Positions 17,843 through 26,671 are shown, numbered from the stretch's first letter. The stretch: 55,490 nt of DNA from CAWELS01 sp964468205 (GCA_964468205.1 CAYXVG010000049.1:1-55490), one strand, 5' to 3'. Numbers and translations are program-made. The notes: generated by a model from the sequence alone, not told the origin.

Positions 17843-18808
17843 TTACAACTCGCCGGTCAAGGTCTTCAGCCACGTCACGATGGCGCGGACATCCGCCTCG
17901 GTGAGTTCCTTGCCGACCTGGTATTCGGCCATCAGCCGCACTGTCTCTTCCAGTGATTCGACACTGCCGTTGTGAAGATAAGGCGCGGTTTCGGCAACGT
18001 TGCGCAAGCCGGGCGCCTTGAAGATCAAGCGGTCCCGTTCATGCCCGGTAACCTGATAGCGCCCAAGGTCGCTCTTGTCCGGCCATCCTTTGACAATGCC
18101 CAGGCGCGAGTACATCTCACCGCCCACATACGGGCCGCGATGACAGGCCATACAGCCGGCCGCGGTGAATCTGCGGAATCCTTCTTTTTCGGCTTCGGTC
18201 AGTGCGTTTGCGTCTCCTTCTAGGAAGGCGTCCCAGCGGGACGGAGTCGTGAGAGTCCGCTCGAAGGCTCCGACGGCTCGCGCGAAGTTGTCGAACGTCA
18301 CCGGTTCGGCTTCGCCGGGAAACGCGCCACGGAAAGCTTCCGTGTAATAAGCGTCGGCGCGCAGCGCCGATTCCACCTCTTCCGGAGAGGTCATCGCCAT
18401 TTCGACAGGGTCCGTGATCGGTCCCTTGGCCTGCTCCTCGACGGTCTCGGCGCGGCCATCCCAGAACTGAACGAAGTGGCCGGCCGCGTTGTAGACAGTG
18501 GGAGAGTTCCGCTTCCCCTTCTGCCCTTCGTGTCCCTCGCTCACCGGTTTGCCGTCGACGCCATAGCGGTCGAGCGGGTGGCAGGTGGCGCAGGAGACCA
18601 TGCCGCTCTTCGACAGTCTGGGATCGTGGAAGAGCCGCCGGCCGAGATCCACCTTCTCCGGGGTTACCGGGTTATCCGGCGACTCCATCACCTCCGGGAG
18701 AGGGGAGAACGCGGCGAGCATTCCGGTGTCCATTCCCCGTTCATCCGGGGCGCCGGCGCACCCCAGCAGCGCGATCACCAGACCTGGGACAAGAGACGCT
18801 TTCGTCAT
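17843..18808 (-). CDS. Di-haem cytochrome c peroxidase (MauG/CcpA family)
   Basis: 321 residues, probably a lipoprotein (VIALLGCAGAPDERG). Two haem c motifs, SCATCH near residue 75 and GCMACH near residue 217, mark a bacterial di-haem peroxidase; FVQFWDGRAETVEEQAKGP is the conserved region following the first haem, and KAPGLRNVAETAPYLHNG the conserved stretch before the C-terminus. It would reduce H2O2 with electrons from small c-type donors in the periplasm, or carry out MauG-like oxidations. It is transcribed convergently with the esterase gene and divergently from ytxH. Confidence 0.93.
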   Translation of the reverse strand: MTKASLVPGLVIALLGCAGAPDERGMDTGMLAAFSPLPEVMESPDNPVTPEKVDLGRRLFHDPRLSKSGMVSCATCHPLDRYGVDGKPVSEGHEGQKGKRNSPTVYNAAGHFVQFWDGRAETVEEQAKGPITDPVEMAMTSPEEVESALRADAYYTEAFRGAFPGEAEPVTFDNFARAVGAFERTLTTPSRWDAFLEGDANALTEAEKEGFRRFTAAGCMACHRGPYVGGEMYSRLGIVKGWPDKSDLGRYQVTGHERDRLIFKAPGLRNVAETAPYLHNGSVESLEETVRLMAEYQVGKELTEADVRAIVTWLKTLTGEL

Positions 18809-18823
18809 TAGTTTCAGCCTACC

Positions 18824-18853
18824 GCAAAGACTGCAGACGGACTTTGCTATAAA
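18824..18853 (+). promoter_or_regulatory. Candidate promoter/operator of the YtxH gene
   Basis: TATAAA at 18848-18853 is a good -10, with a weak -35 (CAAAGA at 18825-18830, 17-bp spacer). GCAAAG (18824-18829) and CTTTGC (18842-18847) form a 6-bp inverted repeat spanning the promoter core, a possible operator. Confidence 0.4.
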
Positions 18854-18874
18854 CTCAAAACAGGAGGTTTATCC

Positions 18875-19120
18875 ATGAAACGCGATTGCACAGGCGACAG
18901 TTTGCTCATGTTCCTCACCGGCTTCGCTCTTGGAGGCGCCGTTGCGCTGTTGACCGCCCCGCAGTCCGGAAAGCGCACCCGCCGGGAAATCCAGAGGAAA
19001 GCCGAAGACGTCCAGACACAGCTCGAGGACCTCGGCGAGGAGCTCATCGAGAGAGGCCGCGAGATGGTGGAGCGCGCCCGCACCACGGCCCAACAGAAGA
19101 TCTCCGAAGTGAAACCGTAG
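18875..19120 (+). CDS. YtxH-domain small membrane protein
   Basis: 81 residues. One N-terminal transmembrane helix with a small-residue face (LLMFLTGFALGGAVALLTAP) and the typical PQSGKRTRREI turn are followed by a long amphipathic helix rich in Glu/Arg/Lys (residues 35-75). This is the YtxH/GvpP-like architecture linked to envelope stress proteins. AGGAGG lies seven bases upstream of the ATG. The gene ends 31 bp before mtgA and may share its transcript. Confidence 0.85.
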   Translation: MKRDCTGDSLLMFLTGFALGGAVALLTAPQSGKRTRREIQRKAEDVQTQLEDLGEELIERGREMVERARTTAQQKISEVKP

Positions 19121-19151
19121 CGGCCCGCCGCCGGCATCCCGCTGATTCGCA

Positions 19152-19850
19152 ATGAGCCGCCGGCGCCAGGTCAAGAGCGCCAGGAAGGGTTGCGCCCGTG
19201 CGGTCCTTATCCTGGCGCTGCGCCTCTGCCTCCTCTACATCGCGTTCCTGCTCGCAGGGCTGGCGCTGTTCCGTTTTGTCAATCCGCCCGCCACCGGGGT
19301 TCAATTGCAGCGTCTTGCCGAGGCGAAGCTCGCCGGGCGGGAGTACCACCGGGATTACCGGTTCGTTCCTCTTGATCGCATCAGCGCCCACCTCCAGCAC
19401 GCCGTCATCGCCGCCGAGGACGGGCGATTCTACCAGCACTCGGGAGTCGACTGGAAAGAAGTGGAGAAGGTGATCGGGGAGGAGCTTCCGAGAGGCAGGT
19501 TCCGCGGCGCTTCCACTATTACGCAGCAACTGCTCAAGAACCTTTTCATGACCACCCACCCGTTTCCGCTGCGGAAGCCGCTCGAGTGGGCGTTCGCTCC
19601 GGCCGCCGATAAGATCCTCGGAAAGCGCCGGACGATCGAGCTCTATCTGAACGTCATCGAGTGGGGTCCCGGCGTCTTCGGCGCCGAGGCCGCGGCGCGC
19701 CATCACTATCGAACAGGCGCCTTCTCTCTCACCCGGGAGCAATCCGCGCGGCTGGCGGCCGTATTGCCAAGCCCCCTGCGATGGCGGCCGGAGAGGATGG
19801 ACGACTACTCGGCGATTATTCTGGAGCGGATGGCAAAGCGCGGCTGGTAG
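19152..19850 (+). CDS. mtgA: Monofunctional peptidoglycan glycosyltransferase
   Basis: 232 residues. Polymerises lipid II into glycan strands at the inner membrane. A basic N-terminus and a single transmembrane helix (ILALRLCLLYIAFLLAGLAL) precede the GT51 domain with the catalytic motif VIAAEDGRFYQHSGVDW (Glu near residue 88), GASTITQQLLKNLFM, KRRTIELYLNVIEWGPGVFG and AARHHY. There is no transpeptidase domain, hence MtgA rather than a class A PBP. Length matches the family. It follows ytxH closely. Confidence 0.95.
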   Translation: MSRRRQVKSARKGCARAVLILALRLCLLYIAFLLAGLALFRFVNPPATGVQLQRLAEAKLAGREYHRDYRFVPLDRISAHLQHAVIAAEDGRFYQHSGVDWKEVEKVIGEELPRGRFRGASTITQQLLKNLFMTTHPFPLRKPLEWAFAPAADKILGKRRTIELYLNVIEWGPGVFGAEAAARHHYRTGAFSLTREQSARLAAVLPSPLRWRPERMDDYSAIILERMAKRGW

Positions 19851-19877
19851 CCCCGCGCTTGATACAATATCCGCCAC

Positions 19878-21008
19878 ATGGCTGAAGAATCCCGTAAGAT
19901 GACGCGGCGGGAGTTTGCCCTTGGAGCGGGCGGCATCGCGGCCGCGGCCGGCGCCGCCGCCGCGGGGAACGTCTCCTGCAACAAGAGCCGCGAAACGGAT
20001 ATTCCGGGCCCCCGCAAAACCGCCCGATGGGAGCCCAAGATCGCCGAGAACATCGGCAACCTGAACGACGACACGCTCACGTGGCAGGCGCAGATGGGCC
20101 ACAAGTGGGTGGTGCTCCAGGGGACCGACTGGATCGACCAGGAAAAGAAAGGCTACTGGACCGAAGCCGACCTCAAGCCGCTTCAGGAAAAGTGCCAGAG
20201 CTTCGGCCTGCGCCTGAACACCATCATGATTCCGATCGACTGGCTGAAGCCGCCGATGCTCGGCGCTGCCGAACGCGACCGCTTCATCGAGAACATCCGG
20301 CGCTCGATCGCCGCCGGGGCGAGGGTTGGCATCGACGTGTTCGAGTGGCGCTGGTCGCCCGACTTCAAGTGGGGCGCCGAGGTCGGCTATTACAAGGCCG
20401 AGGGACGCGGGGGCGCGAAGCTGCAGGCTTTCGACTACAACCTGGTCAAGGACGCCCCCCCCTTCGACGACCTTGGCACGCTCTCGAAAGAGGAGCTATG
20501 GGACCGCATGGTCTACTTCGCCAAGCCGGTGGCCGAAGCCGCCGAAATGGCCGGCGCGCGCATCTCCTGCCACCCGAAGGACCCGCCGGTGAAAGTGATG
20601 CGGGGCATCGAGCGCATGATGACCAATACCGAGGAAATCGAAACATTCGTGAAGGCCGTCGACAGCCCGGCCCACGGCTTCACATTTTGCCAGGGCACGG
20701 TCACCGAAATGGGCGTCGACGTGCCGGAAGCAATCCGGCGCATCGGCGGCATGGGCAAGATCCACCACGTGCATTTCCGCGGCGTCCGCGGCAGCGTGCC
20801 GCAATACGTGGAGACCTTCATCGACGAGGGGGACGTGGATATGCTCGAGGCGATGCGCGCCTACCGCGACGTGGATTACCCGCATACGATGGTCTCCGAC
20901 CACACGCCGCAGGTGATCGGTGATTTCGCCGGCGGCCGTATCGGGCGCACGTTCTCCCAGGGCTACATCCGGGGCTTGATCCAGGCGGTTAACGGCGAAG
21001 GAGCGTAA
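19878..21008 (+). CDS. Mannonate dehydratase-like protein with Tat signal
   Basis: 376 residues, related to UxuA, which dehydrates D-mannonate to 2-keto-3-deoxygluconate in glucuronate catabolism. A twin-arginine signal (KMTRREFALGAGGIAAAAG) precedes the barrel. ISCHPKDPPVKVMRGIERM and KIHHVHFRGVRG are the metal/substrate segments shared with UxuA (Cys/His ligands), followed by ETFIDEGDVDMLEAM and DHTPQVIGD. An exported mannonate dehydratase is odd because the pathway is cytoplasmic, so the real substrate may be an extracytoplasmic sugar acid, or the signal may be an annotation-wide feature of this clade. The paralogue follows after 3 bp. Confidence 0.85.
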   Translation: MAEESRKMTRREFALGAGGIAAAAGAAAAGNVSCNKSRETDIPGPRKTARWEPKIAENIGNLNDDTLTWQAQMGHKWVVLQGTDWIDQEKKGYWTEADLKPLQEKCQSFGLRLNTIMIPIDWLKPPMLGAAERDRFIENIRRSIAAGARVGIDVFEWRWSPDFKWGAEVGYYKAEGRGGAKLQAFDYNLVKDAPPFDDLGTLSKEELWDRMVYFAKPVAEAAEMAGARISCHPKDPPVKVMRGIERMMTNTEEIETFVKAVDSPAHGFTFCQGTVTEMGVDVPEAIRRIGGMGKIHHVHFRGVRGSVPQYVETFIDEGDVDMLEAMRAYRDVDYPHTMVSDHTPQVIGDFAGGRIGRTFSQGYIRGLIQAVNGEGA

Positions 21009-21011
21009 CAG

Positions 21012-22037
21012 ATGCCACCCAACTACTCCTTGAAACTCGGCAAAGGACTCCGCGACGCTTCTGACGAGACGGTCACCTTCTTCCTGCAGATGGGCGTACG
21101 CTACGTGACGATGCCGAGCCGGTATAACACGACGGTGACGAAGCGGCCGCTGGTTCCGCCGCCCGACCCGGGGCCGGCGCGCGGGCAAACGCTGAAGCCG
21201 TGGGACGCGGCGGAACTGATCCGGGTGAAAGAGCGGCTGCAGTCGATGGGCCTCGATCCCTTGATGCTTCACCTCGGCAAATTCCCGCAGATCCTGCTCG
21301 ACGGCCCGCGCCGCGACGAGGAGTTGGCCAACGTGAAGGCCTCCATCCGTGCCGCCGGACAAGCGGGCATCCCGGTGGTGGAATACAACTTCACGCCGCT
21401 GCGCGCCTCGGCGGGTTTCGGCGAAACTACCGGCCGCGGCCGCGCCGGACTGCGCGACTTCGACTACGAACGCATTCGGGACCTGCCGCCGTTCGATCAT
21501 GTCGGGACCCACACTTACGAACAGATGTGGGATCGCTACGAAGCCTTCCTGAAGGATGTGATTCCGGTGGCCGAGGCAGCGAACGTGCGGCTAGCGGTCC
21601 ATCCGAACGACCCGCCGGTGGAGGTTTACCGCGGCTGCGCTCAGCCGGTGCGCTCGCTGGCCGACTTGAAGCGGGTGGTGGAGACGGTGGACAGCCCATC
21701 GAACGGCATTACGATCGATACGGGTGTCCTCACCGAAATGGGCGAGGACGCCGCCGAAGCGATCCGCTGGTTTGGTTCGAGGGATCGGATCAACCACGTC
21801 CACTACCGCAACGTGCGGGTGGAGACTCCCTATTACAAGTACACCGAGGTGTTCCACGACGAGGGCGACTGCGACATGCTCGAATGCATGAAGGCGTTCC
21901 ACGAAGTGGACTACCAGTGGCTGTTGATTCCCGACCACACGCCGGCGTTCTCGGGCGACACCACCGGCAACCAGATGGGCTGGGCCTGGGCGATCGGATA
22001 CCTCGCGGCGCTGCGCCACACGGCGGAGAAAGGGTAG
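21012..22037 (+). CDS. Mannonate dehydratase-like protein, cytoplasmic paralogue
   Basis: 341 residues beginning MPPNYSLKLGKGLRDASDET with no signal peptide. It is the same family as the preceding gene: LAVHPNDPPVEVYRGCAQPV, RINHVHYRNVRVETP, EVFHDEGDCDMLECMKAFHE and PDHTPAFSGDTTG align with the Tat-bearing copy throughout. In classic UxuA a Cys and two His bind the divalent metal; here His and Asp are visible and the Cys seems replaced (AVHPND where the upstream copy has SCHPKD). The two genes are translationally coupled or nearly so (TAACAGATG). They are probably an ancient duplication with divided roles. Confidence 0.88.
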   Translation: MPPNYSLKLGKGLRDASDETVTFFLQMGVRYVTMPSRYNTTVTKRPLVPPPDPGPARGQTLKPWDAAELIRVKERLQSMGLDPLMLHLGKFPQILLDGPRRDEELANVKASIRAAGQAGIPVVEYNFTPLRASAGFGETTGRGRAGLRDFDYERIRDLPPFDHVGTHTYEQMWDRYEAFLKDVIPVAEAANVRLAVHPNDPPVEVYRGCAQPVRSLADLKRVVETVDSPSNGITIDTGVLTEMGEDAAEAIRWFGSRDRINHVHYRNVRVETPYYKYTEVFHDEGDCDMLECMKAFHEVDYQWLLIPDHTPAFSGDTTGNQMGWAWAIGYLAALRHTAEKG

Positions 22038-22208
22038 CCGAGCCGCGCCGAACACCCGGGTGGAGGACAAACCTCCGCGCCGGCCGATGAAGCGTCCGGA
22101 CGAAGGACCGGCCCGCAGGCGGAACGGTGCGCCCCGCGCTTGTCTCTTGGATCCCATCCGCTCCATCCGTCAGTCGTTTCCGGGGGCGGCCGGGTGATAA
22201 CCTGAAGA

Positions 22209-23021
22209 TTGATACCAGAAGCAGGCGACGGGAACGGTGCATCCGGCGCGAAGCCGCGCGTCGCGGCCGTCAGTTTTCTCAATACTGCGCCGCTGGTTTG
22301 GGGCCTGCTTCATGGCCCGCAGCGGGAGCAGTTCGTACTGGAGTTCTGCACTCCGTCGGTCTGCGCCGGCCGGTTGGAGGAAGGCGCCGCCGACATCGGC
22401 ATCGTGCCGGTTGTCGAAATCGAGCGCCTCGGCCTCGATGTGATCCCCGGCGCCTGTATCGCCTCGCGCGGACCGGTGCGGAGTATTCTACTCATCAGCA
22501 AGAAGCCACTGCCGGAGGTGCGCTCGCTGGCCGCCGATATTTCCTCGCGCACTTCGGTCGCTCTGGCGCGGGTCATCCTGTCGGAACGCTACGGGGTCCA
22601 GCCGCGGTTTCATCCAGCCGCCCCAAATCTGATATCGATGCTCGCCGGCGCGGACGCCGCACTGATTATCGGCGATCCGGCCCTGCGCGTCGACATAGGT
22701 TCCCTTTCCTATGAAGTCCGGGACCTAGGCGAGGAGTGGACCGCCTGGACCGGCCTGCCGATGGTGTTCGCCGTGTGGGCCGGCCACCCCGCTGGCCTGG
22801 ACGGCAGTTCCGAAAAGATCGAGCAAGCGTTTCGCGATTCCGCGCGCTTTGGCCTTGATCACATCGAGGAGATCGTCCAGGCGGAGGCGCCGCCGCGCGG
22901 CATCCCGGAAGCTCTGGCCCGCGACTACCTCACCCGCCACATCACCTTCGAATTGGGCGATGATGAAATAAAGGGGATGCAGCTCTTTATCGAGCACGCA
23001 AGCCGTTTGGCGTCCGTATGA
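22209..23021 (+). CDS. mqnA: Chorismate dehydratase, futalosine menaquinone pathway
   Basis: About 270 residues. MqnA converts chorismate to 3-enolpyruvylbenzoate, the first step of the futalosine route. The periplasmic-binding-protein-like fold shows RVAAVSFLNTAPLVWGL at the N-terminus, GAADIGIVPVVEI and TAWTGLPMVFAVWAG, all diagnostic for MqnA. The start is uncertain: TTG at 22209 has no obvious ribosome site, and conserved sequence begins about 15 residues in. Its end overlaps mqnC by ATGA (23018-23021), so the two are coupled. Confidence 0.92.
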   Translation: MIPEAGDGNGASGAKPRVAAVSFLNTAPLVWGLLHGPQREQFVLEFCTPSVCAGRLEEGAADIGIVPVVEIERLGLDVIPGACIASRGPVRSILLISKKPLPEVRSLAADISSRTSVALARVILSERYGVQPRFHPAAPNLISMLAGADAALIIGDPALRVDIGSLSYEVRDLGEEWTAWTGLPMVFAVWAGHPAGLDGSSEKIEQAFRDSARFGLDHIEEIVQAEAPPRGIPEALARDYLTRHITFELGDDEIKGMQLFIEHASRLASV

Positions 23022-24052
23022 TCACCCGCAAACAAGCCATCGAGATGTTCGCCTCCGATGACCTGATTGGAATCGGCATGGAGGCCGACGCCGTCCGCCG
23101 GAAGAAGCACCCCGACGGCGTCGTCACCTACATCATCGACCGCAACATCAACTACACGAACGTCTGCACCGAGTACTGCACCTTCTGCGCCTTCTACCGC
23201 CCCCACGGCCATGAGGAAAGCTACGTTCTTCCAAAGGAGACCATCTTCGAGAAGATCCAGGAGACGCTCGATCTCGGCGGCACCGGCGTCCTGATGCAGG
23301 GCGGCCTCCACCCGGAGCTGAAGATCGAGTGGTACGAAGACCTGATGCGCTCGATCAAGGAGCGCTTCCCGCAGGTCTGGTTGCACTGCTTCTCGGCGCC
23401 CGAGATTCAGAACATCGCCAAGCTCAGCGGCATCAGCCTGCGCGACACCATCGCCCGCCTGCGCGACGCCGGCCTCGACTCGATTCCCGGCGGCGGCGCC
23501 GAGATCCTCGATGATGAGGTGCGCCACCGCATCAGCCGGCTCAAGTGCGACACGCAAGAGTGGATCGACGTACACCGCACTGCCCACGCCCTCGGCATGC
23601 GGACGACAGCGACCATGATGTTCGGCTGCGGCGAGACGATCGAGCAGCGGGTGAATCATCTCGACATCGTCCGGCAAATGCAGGAGGATACGGGCGGCTT
23701 CACCGCGTTCATCCCGTGGACGTTCCAACCCGCCAATACTTCGCTCGGCAAGAAGATCACCGAGGAGGCAACGGCGGTCGAATACCTGCAAACGCTGGCC
23801 GTCAGCCGGATCTACCTGGAGAACATTCTCAACGTCCAGTCCTCGTGGGTGACCCAGGGCCTGAAGACCTGCCAGGTGGGCCTGCGCTTCGGCGGCAACG
23901 ACGTCGGTTCGATCATGATCGAAGAGAACGTCGTCTCCGCGGCCGGAGCCCGCAACAAGGCGAGCGAAGAAGAACTGCGCCGGATCATCCGGGATGCTGG
24001 CTTCACGCCGAAGCAGAGAGATACGCTATACCGGACGTACTTCCTGAATTGA
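23018..24052 (+). CDS. mqnC: Dehypoxanthine futalosine cyclase, radical SAM
   Basis: 344 residues. Radical-SAM enzyme that cyclises dehypoxanthine futalosine to cyclic DHFL in menaquinone synthesis. The CxxxCxxC cluster motif is in TNVCTEYCTFCAFYRP (residues about 47-62). Other family features are LQETL-type GGTGVLMQGGLHPEL, SIPGGGAEIL, TTATMMFGCGE and FIPWTFQPANTSLG. MqnC is preferred over the sister MqnE because of NYTNVC and the GGLHPEL region. Together with MqnA it implies a menaquinone-based respiratory chain; mqnB/D/E are not in the window. Confidence 0.93.
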   Translation: MITRKQAIEMFASDDLIGIGMEADAVRRKKHPDGVVTYIIDRNINYTNVCTEYCTFCAFYRPHGHEESYVLPKETIFEKIQETLDLGGTGVLMQGGLHPELKIEWYEDLMRSIKERFPQVWLHCFSAPEIQNIAKLSGISLRDTIARLRDAGLDSIPGGGAEILDDEVRHRISRLKCDTQEWIDVHRTAHALGMRTTATMMFGCGETIEQRVNHLDIVRQMQEDTGGFTAFIPWTFQPANTSLGKKITEEATAVEYLQTLAVSRIYLENILNVQSSWVTQGLKTCQVGLRFGGNDVGSIMIEENVVSAAGARNKASEEELRRIIRDAGFTPKQRDTLYRTYFLN

Positions 24053-24088
24053 AGCCGCTTGTGAATACGGACCCACAGACATAGAAAA

Positions 24089-24114
24089 GGAGGCGCTCCC
24101 AGCCGGAGGCCTCC
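24089..24114 (-). terminator. Hairpin with GGAGGCCTCC core, copy 1
   Basis: GGAGGC-G-CTCC (24089-24099) pairs with GGAG-GCCTCC (24105-24114) around a CAGCC loop, leaving one bulged G. On the minus strand the hairpin is followed by CTTTTCTATG, a weak U-tract, so it can end transcripts from the decayed pair at 24157-24415 and also face mqnC. The GGAGGCCTCC core and the following CGCTTTCAG recur in copy 2 at 27020-27041. Confidence 0.6.
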
Positions 24115-24156
24115 GTCCGCTTTCAGTATATCTGGCGGTGTCAAGTGGGATGAGCC

Positions 24157-24415
24157 TCAAAGGACGGCGGCAATTCCGCCGATTACGGCGTATCTAACTT
24201 CGTGGCAGCGTGAGGACCTGAATACGCCCTGCAATCGGCTCAACATGCTTCGCCGCGCAGATTTTGAGTCGCTTTCGGCCACGAGGCCGACGATTTCGCA
24301 GGGATAGTCCATTCGCTCTTCCAAAGAGACTGGAACCATTTCGCCTTGGCCCTGAGCGACTCTTCCTTTCGGTCGTGCGATACCAATGGCCTACGCTGGT
24401 AGAGCTGAGATTCAC
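24157..24415 (-). pseudogene. Decayed two-gene remnant: small protein plus nucleotidyltransferase start
   Basis: Three minus-strand frames read in turn give one coherent small protein: ESLRAKAKWFQSL, then SLEERMDYPCEIVGLVAES, then KHVEPIAGRIQVLTLPRS and a stop at 24194-24196. The frame changes sit at a TCTCTTT tract and at an AAAA tract that would need one more A. Overlapping its end, HEVRYAVIGGIAAVL runs from about 24205 to a stop at 24157; this is the start motif of MNT/AbiEii-like nucleotidyltransferases and is cut off after 'AAVL'. I read this as a relic of a toxin-antitoxin-like gene pair. The protein similarity is from memory of such pairs, so confidence is moderate. The rest of 24053-24457 shows nothing else. 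Confidence 0.45.
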
Positions 24416-24457
24416 TCCATCGGCTTCCCATATTACCGGCGGTATCGAAGGGGAGCA

Positions 24458-26671
24458 TCAGGGGAGGCGGTCCGGGCGGGTTTGGGCGGAGAGGCGGCCG
24501 GCGAAGACGGCGGGCCAGTTTTCGACGACATGGAGGGCGACCGGAGTCTCAGCAGTTTCACGGCGGGTTTGCCGCAGCACGAATCGGTCGCCATCGGCCG
24601 TAACGTCGTAAGTGGCTCGGGTTGGGAAAGTGGAAGCCAGGTTACCGTCCCGGAACAGCTCTTCGCTAGCCCCCACCTGAAACTCCGCCTCGAAGCTGGA
24701 GCCAACCTGGGCGGCGAAAAGACGGCGTCCGGACACGTATATCATCTCGGCGCCATCGCGGACCCAGCGGGGTTGACATCCGCCTCCGCGCGAGACCTGC
24801 CAATGGTCCCGGGGTTCGGGGAACTGAGTCACGTACACTTCGAAACGGCCGGTTTCGTCCGAGCAATATGCGAGAAAGCGGCCGTCCGGAGAGATTTGTC
24901 CGTCGAGTTCCTCGGTAGGTGTCTGCAAGAGCGGACGAACCTGGTCCGGGGAATCCCCGCGGCCGAACTCAAGGAGCCAGAGGTCCGTCAAGGTACCGGG
25001 TTCCGACGCGCTATAGACAATATACCGGCCATCGTTGGACCAGTCGGTGGCCCGCTTCGCCAGCCCTCGCGCCGGCAGCACCTCGGCTTGGCCGCGGCCG
25101 GCGATCTCGACGAGCAGCAGTTCGGTCTCGGCCGTACGGGCGGACCGGTAGACCATCTTCGTTCCGTCGGGTGACCATACGGGATCCGCTTCAACAGCCG
25201 GATCGAACGTCAGCCGGGAGCGAGATCGGGCCGCGACGTCGACAATCCAGATATCCCGCTCCCCGGTTTGATCGAGTTCGACCGCGACTCTCAACTGGTC
25301 AGGCGAGAAGACCGGCGCGTTGACGATCCCGGACAGGTCTTCCGACTCGTCGAGTAGTTCTCCGGAACGGTCACGCAGCACGAGCTTCTGGTTGCTCTGA
25401 TTGCGGTTCAAGTCGAGGAATACCAACGTGTCATCGTGGGCCAGGCTGGGTTCCACGACGCCGTCAACAAGCGGTTCGGCGGCACCGAGCGGCTCCATCC
25501 GGCTCGGGTCGAAGGGAAGCGCCCACAATCCTCCCTCTTGCCCGAAAGCCTGATAAACGATAAATCCACTTCTGGAGTACACCGGCCGGAGACCGCTCCC
25601 AAGCATCGTCTGCCGGCCGGTTCTCAGGTCGCGAGCAACCATCTGGCGATTTGCGGGGCCTCCCGACATGAAGAGGATCGTTTCTTTCCGGACATCGGGC
25701 GGCAGAAACGAGACGTCGTAGTTGGCTCCGCCGCCTTCGGTCGCTACGGCTTCAAAGAGCCGTTCCGGGGTTCCGCCTCCGGCTGGTATCCGGTAGAGCG
25801 TCGGCGGTGTGCCGGTGCTGAAGACGATGGTTTCGCCGTCCGGGCTCCAAGCCCCTCCGGCGAACATACCGCCCGAGATCGGGGCGAGATCGCGTGGCGC
25901 TCCCCCATAGATCGAGACCACCTTCAGAGTGGATCCGGATCCGAACGCGACGAATTCGCTATCAGGTGACCAGAATGGAGACGAGGCTCCTTCGGTGCCG
26001 GGCAACATCCGCAACCCGGTTCGTGCCAGTTCCCGGATCCAGAGAGCGCGACGAGGCCGCCCTCCCGCCAAGACAATATTGCGGCCGTCAGGGGAGATCG
26101 CCGCCGGGTGATTCTGCGGCCCGCCCCAGAAGTCGCCCGGCGACAACTCGGGAGTGATCGTGTAATGCCGGCCGTGGCGCTCCGGCGGTTCCGGCCACGT
26201 CCAGAACAGCAGCCCCATGATCGCGAGAAGGCCGGCGGACAGGCCGGCGAAGGCGTTTCTTTGCCAAGCCAAAGACGGGCCGGAGTCTTCTTCATTTGCG
26301 TCTTCATCCTGGGGCCGACCGCCACCGTCTTCCGACAGCCACTCGACAGGAGCAATGAAGCGGTAGCCGCGCTTGGGGAGCGTTTCGATGTAGCGCGGCT
26401 GGTTGGCGGAGTCCTGAAGAGCCCGCCGCAGTTTCTTGACGGCGGTGGTTAGGGCGTGATCAAAGTCAATCAGGGTATCGTCGGGCCAGATCCGCTCCTT
26501 GAGTTCATCCCGGGTCACAAGTTGCCCCGGTTGGTCGAGCAGTGCGGTCAGCACTCGGAACGGCTGGTCCTGAATTCGCAGCTTTTTCCCGGCCTTGCGC
26601 AGCTCACCAGTCCTGAGCTCTGCCTCAAACAGGCCGAACCGGGCGATGGGAAGTTGATTTGCCGGGAGCAA
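24458..26671 (-). CDS. Winged-helix regulator fused to TolB/PD40 propeller
   Basis: 737 residues. The N-terminal OmpR-type winged helix (about residues 8-105: LRIQDQPFRVLTALLDQPGQ, LVTRDELKERIWP, RYIETLPKRGYRFIAPV) binds DNA. A linker and one transmembrane helix (about 139-158, FAGLSAGLLAIMGLLFW) lead to a large extracytoplasmic region of PD40/TolB-like repeats: SPFWSPDSEFVAFGS, GGAWSPDGETIVFST, DPVWSPDGTKMVYRS, ATDWSNDGRYIVYSA and GQISPDGRFLAYCSDETG. This CadC-like membrane-integrated sensor layout is common in Acidobacteria. The start is TTG at 26671 with AGGAG 9 bases upstream; no ATG is as well placed. The ligand and target genes are unknown. Confidence 0.9.
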   Translation of the reverse strand: MLPANQLPIARFGLFEAELRTGELRKAGKKLRIQDQPFRVLTALLDQPGQLVTRDELKERIWPDDTLIDFDHALTTAVKKLRRALQDSANQPRYIETLPKRGYRFIAPVEWLSEDGGGRPQDEDANEEDSGPSLAWQRNAFAGLSAGLLAIMGLLFWTWPEPPERHGRHYTITPELSPGDFWGGPQNHPAAISPDGRNIVLAGGRPRRALWIRELARTGLRMLPGTEGASSPFWSPDSEFVAFGSGSTLKVVSIYGGAPRDLAPISGGMFAGGAWSPDGETIVFSTGTPPTLYRIPAGGGTPERLFEAVATEGGGANYDVSFLPPDVRKETILFMSGGPANRQMVARDLRTGRQTMLGSGLRPVYSRSGFIVYQAFGQEGGLWALPFDPSRMEPLGAAEPLVDGVVEPSLAHDDTLVFLDLNRNQSNQKLVLRDRSGELLDESEDLSGIVNAPVFSPDQLRVAVELDQTGERDIWIVDVAARSRSRLTFDPAVEADPVWSPDGTKMVYRSARTAETELLLVEIAGRGQAEVLPARGLAKRATDWSNDGRYIVYSASEPGTLTDLWLLEFGRGDSPDQVRPLLQTPTEELDGQISPDGRFLAYCSDETGRFEVYVTQFPEPRDHWQVSRGGGCQPRWVRDGAEMIYVSGRRLFAAQVGSSFEAEFQVGASEELFRDGNLASTFPTRATYDVTADGDRFVLRQTRRETAETPVALHVVENWPAVFAGRLSAQTRPDRLP

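Noticed and set aside
24060..24120. Possible promoter TTGACA...TATACT near 24127-24145 on the minus strand
   Set aside because: The spacing between the two boxes is about 8 bp, far from the 16-18 bp needed.
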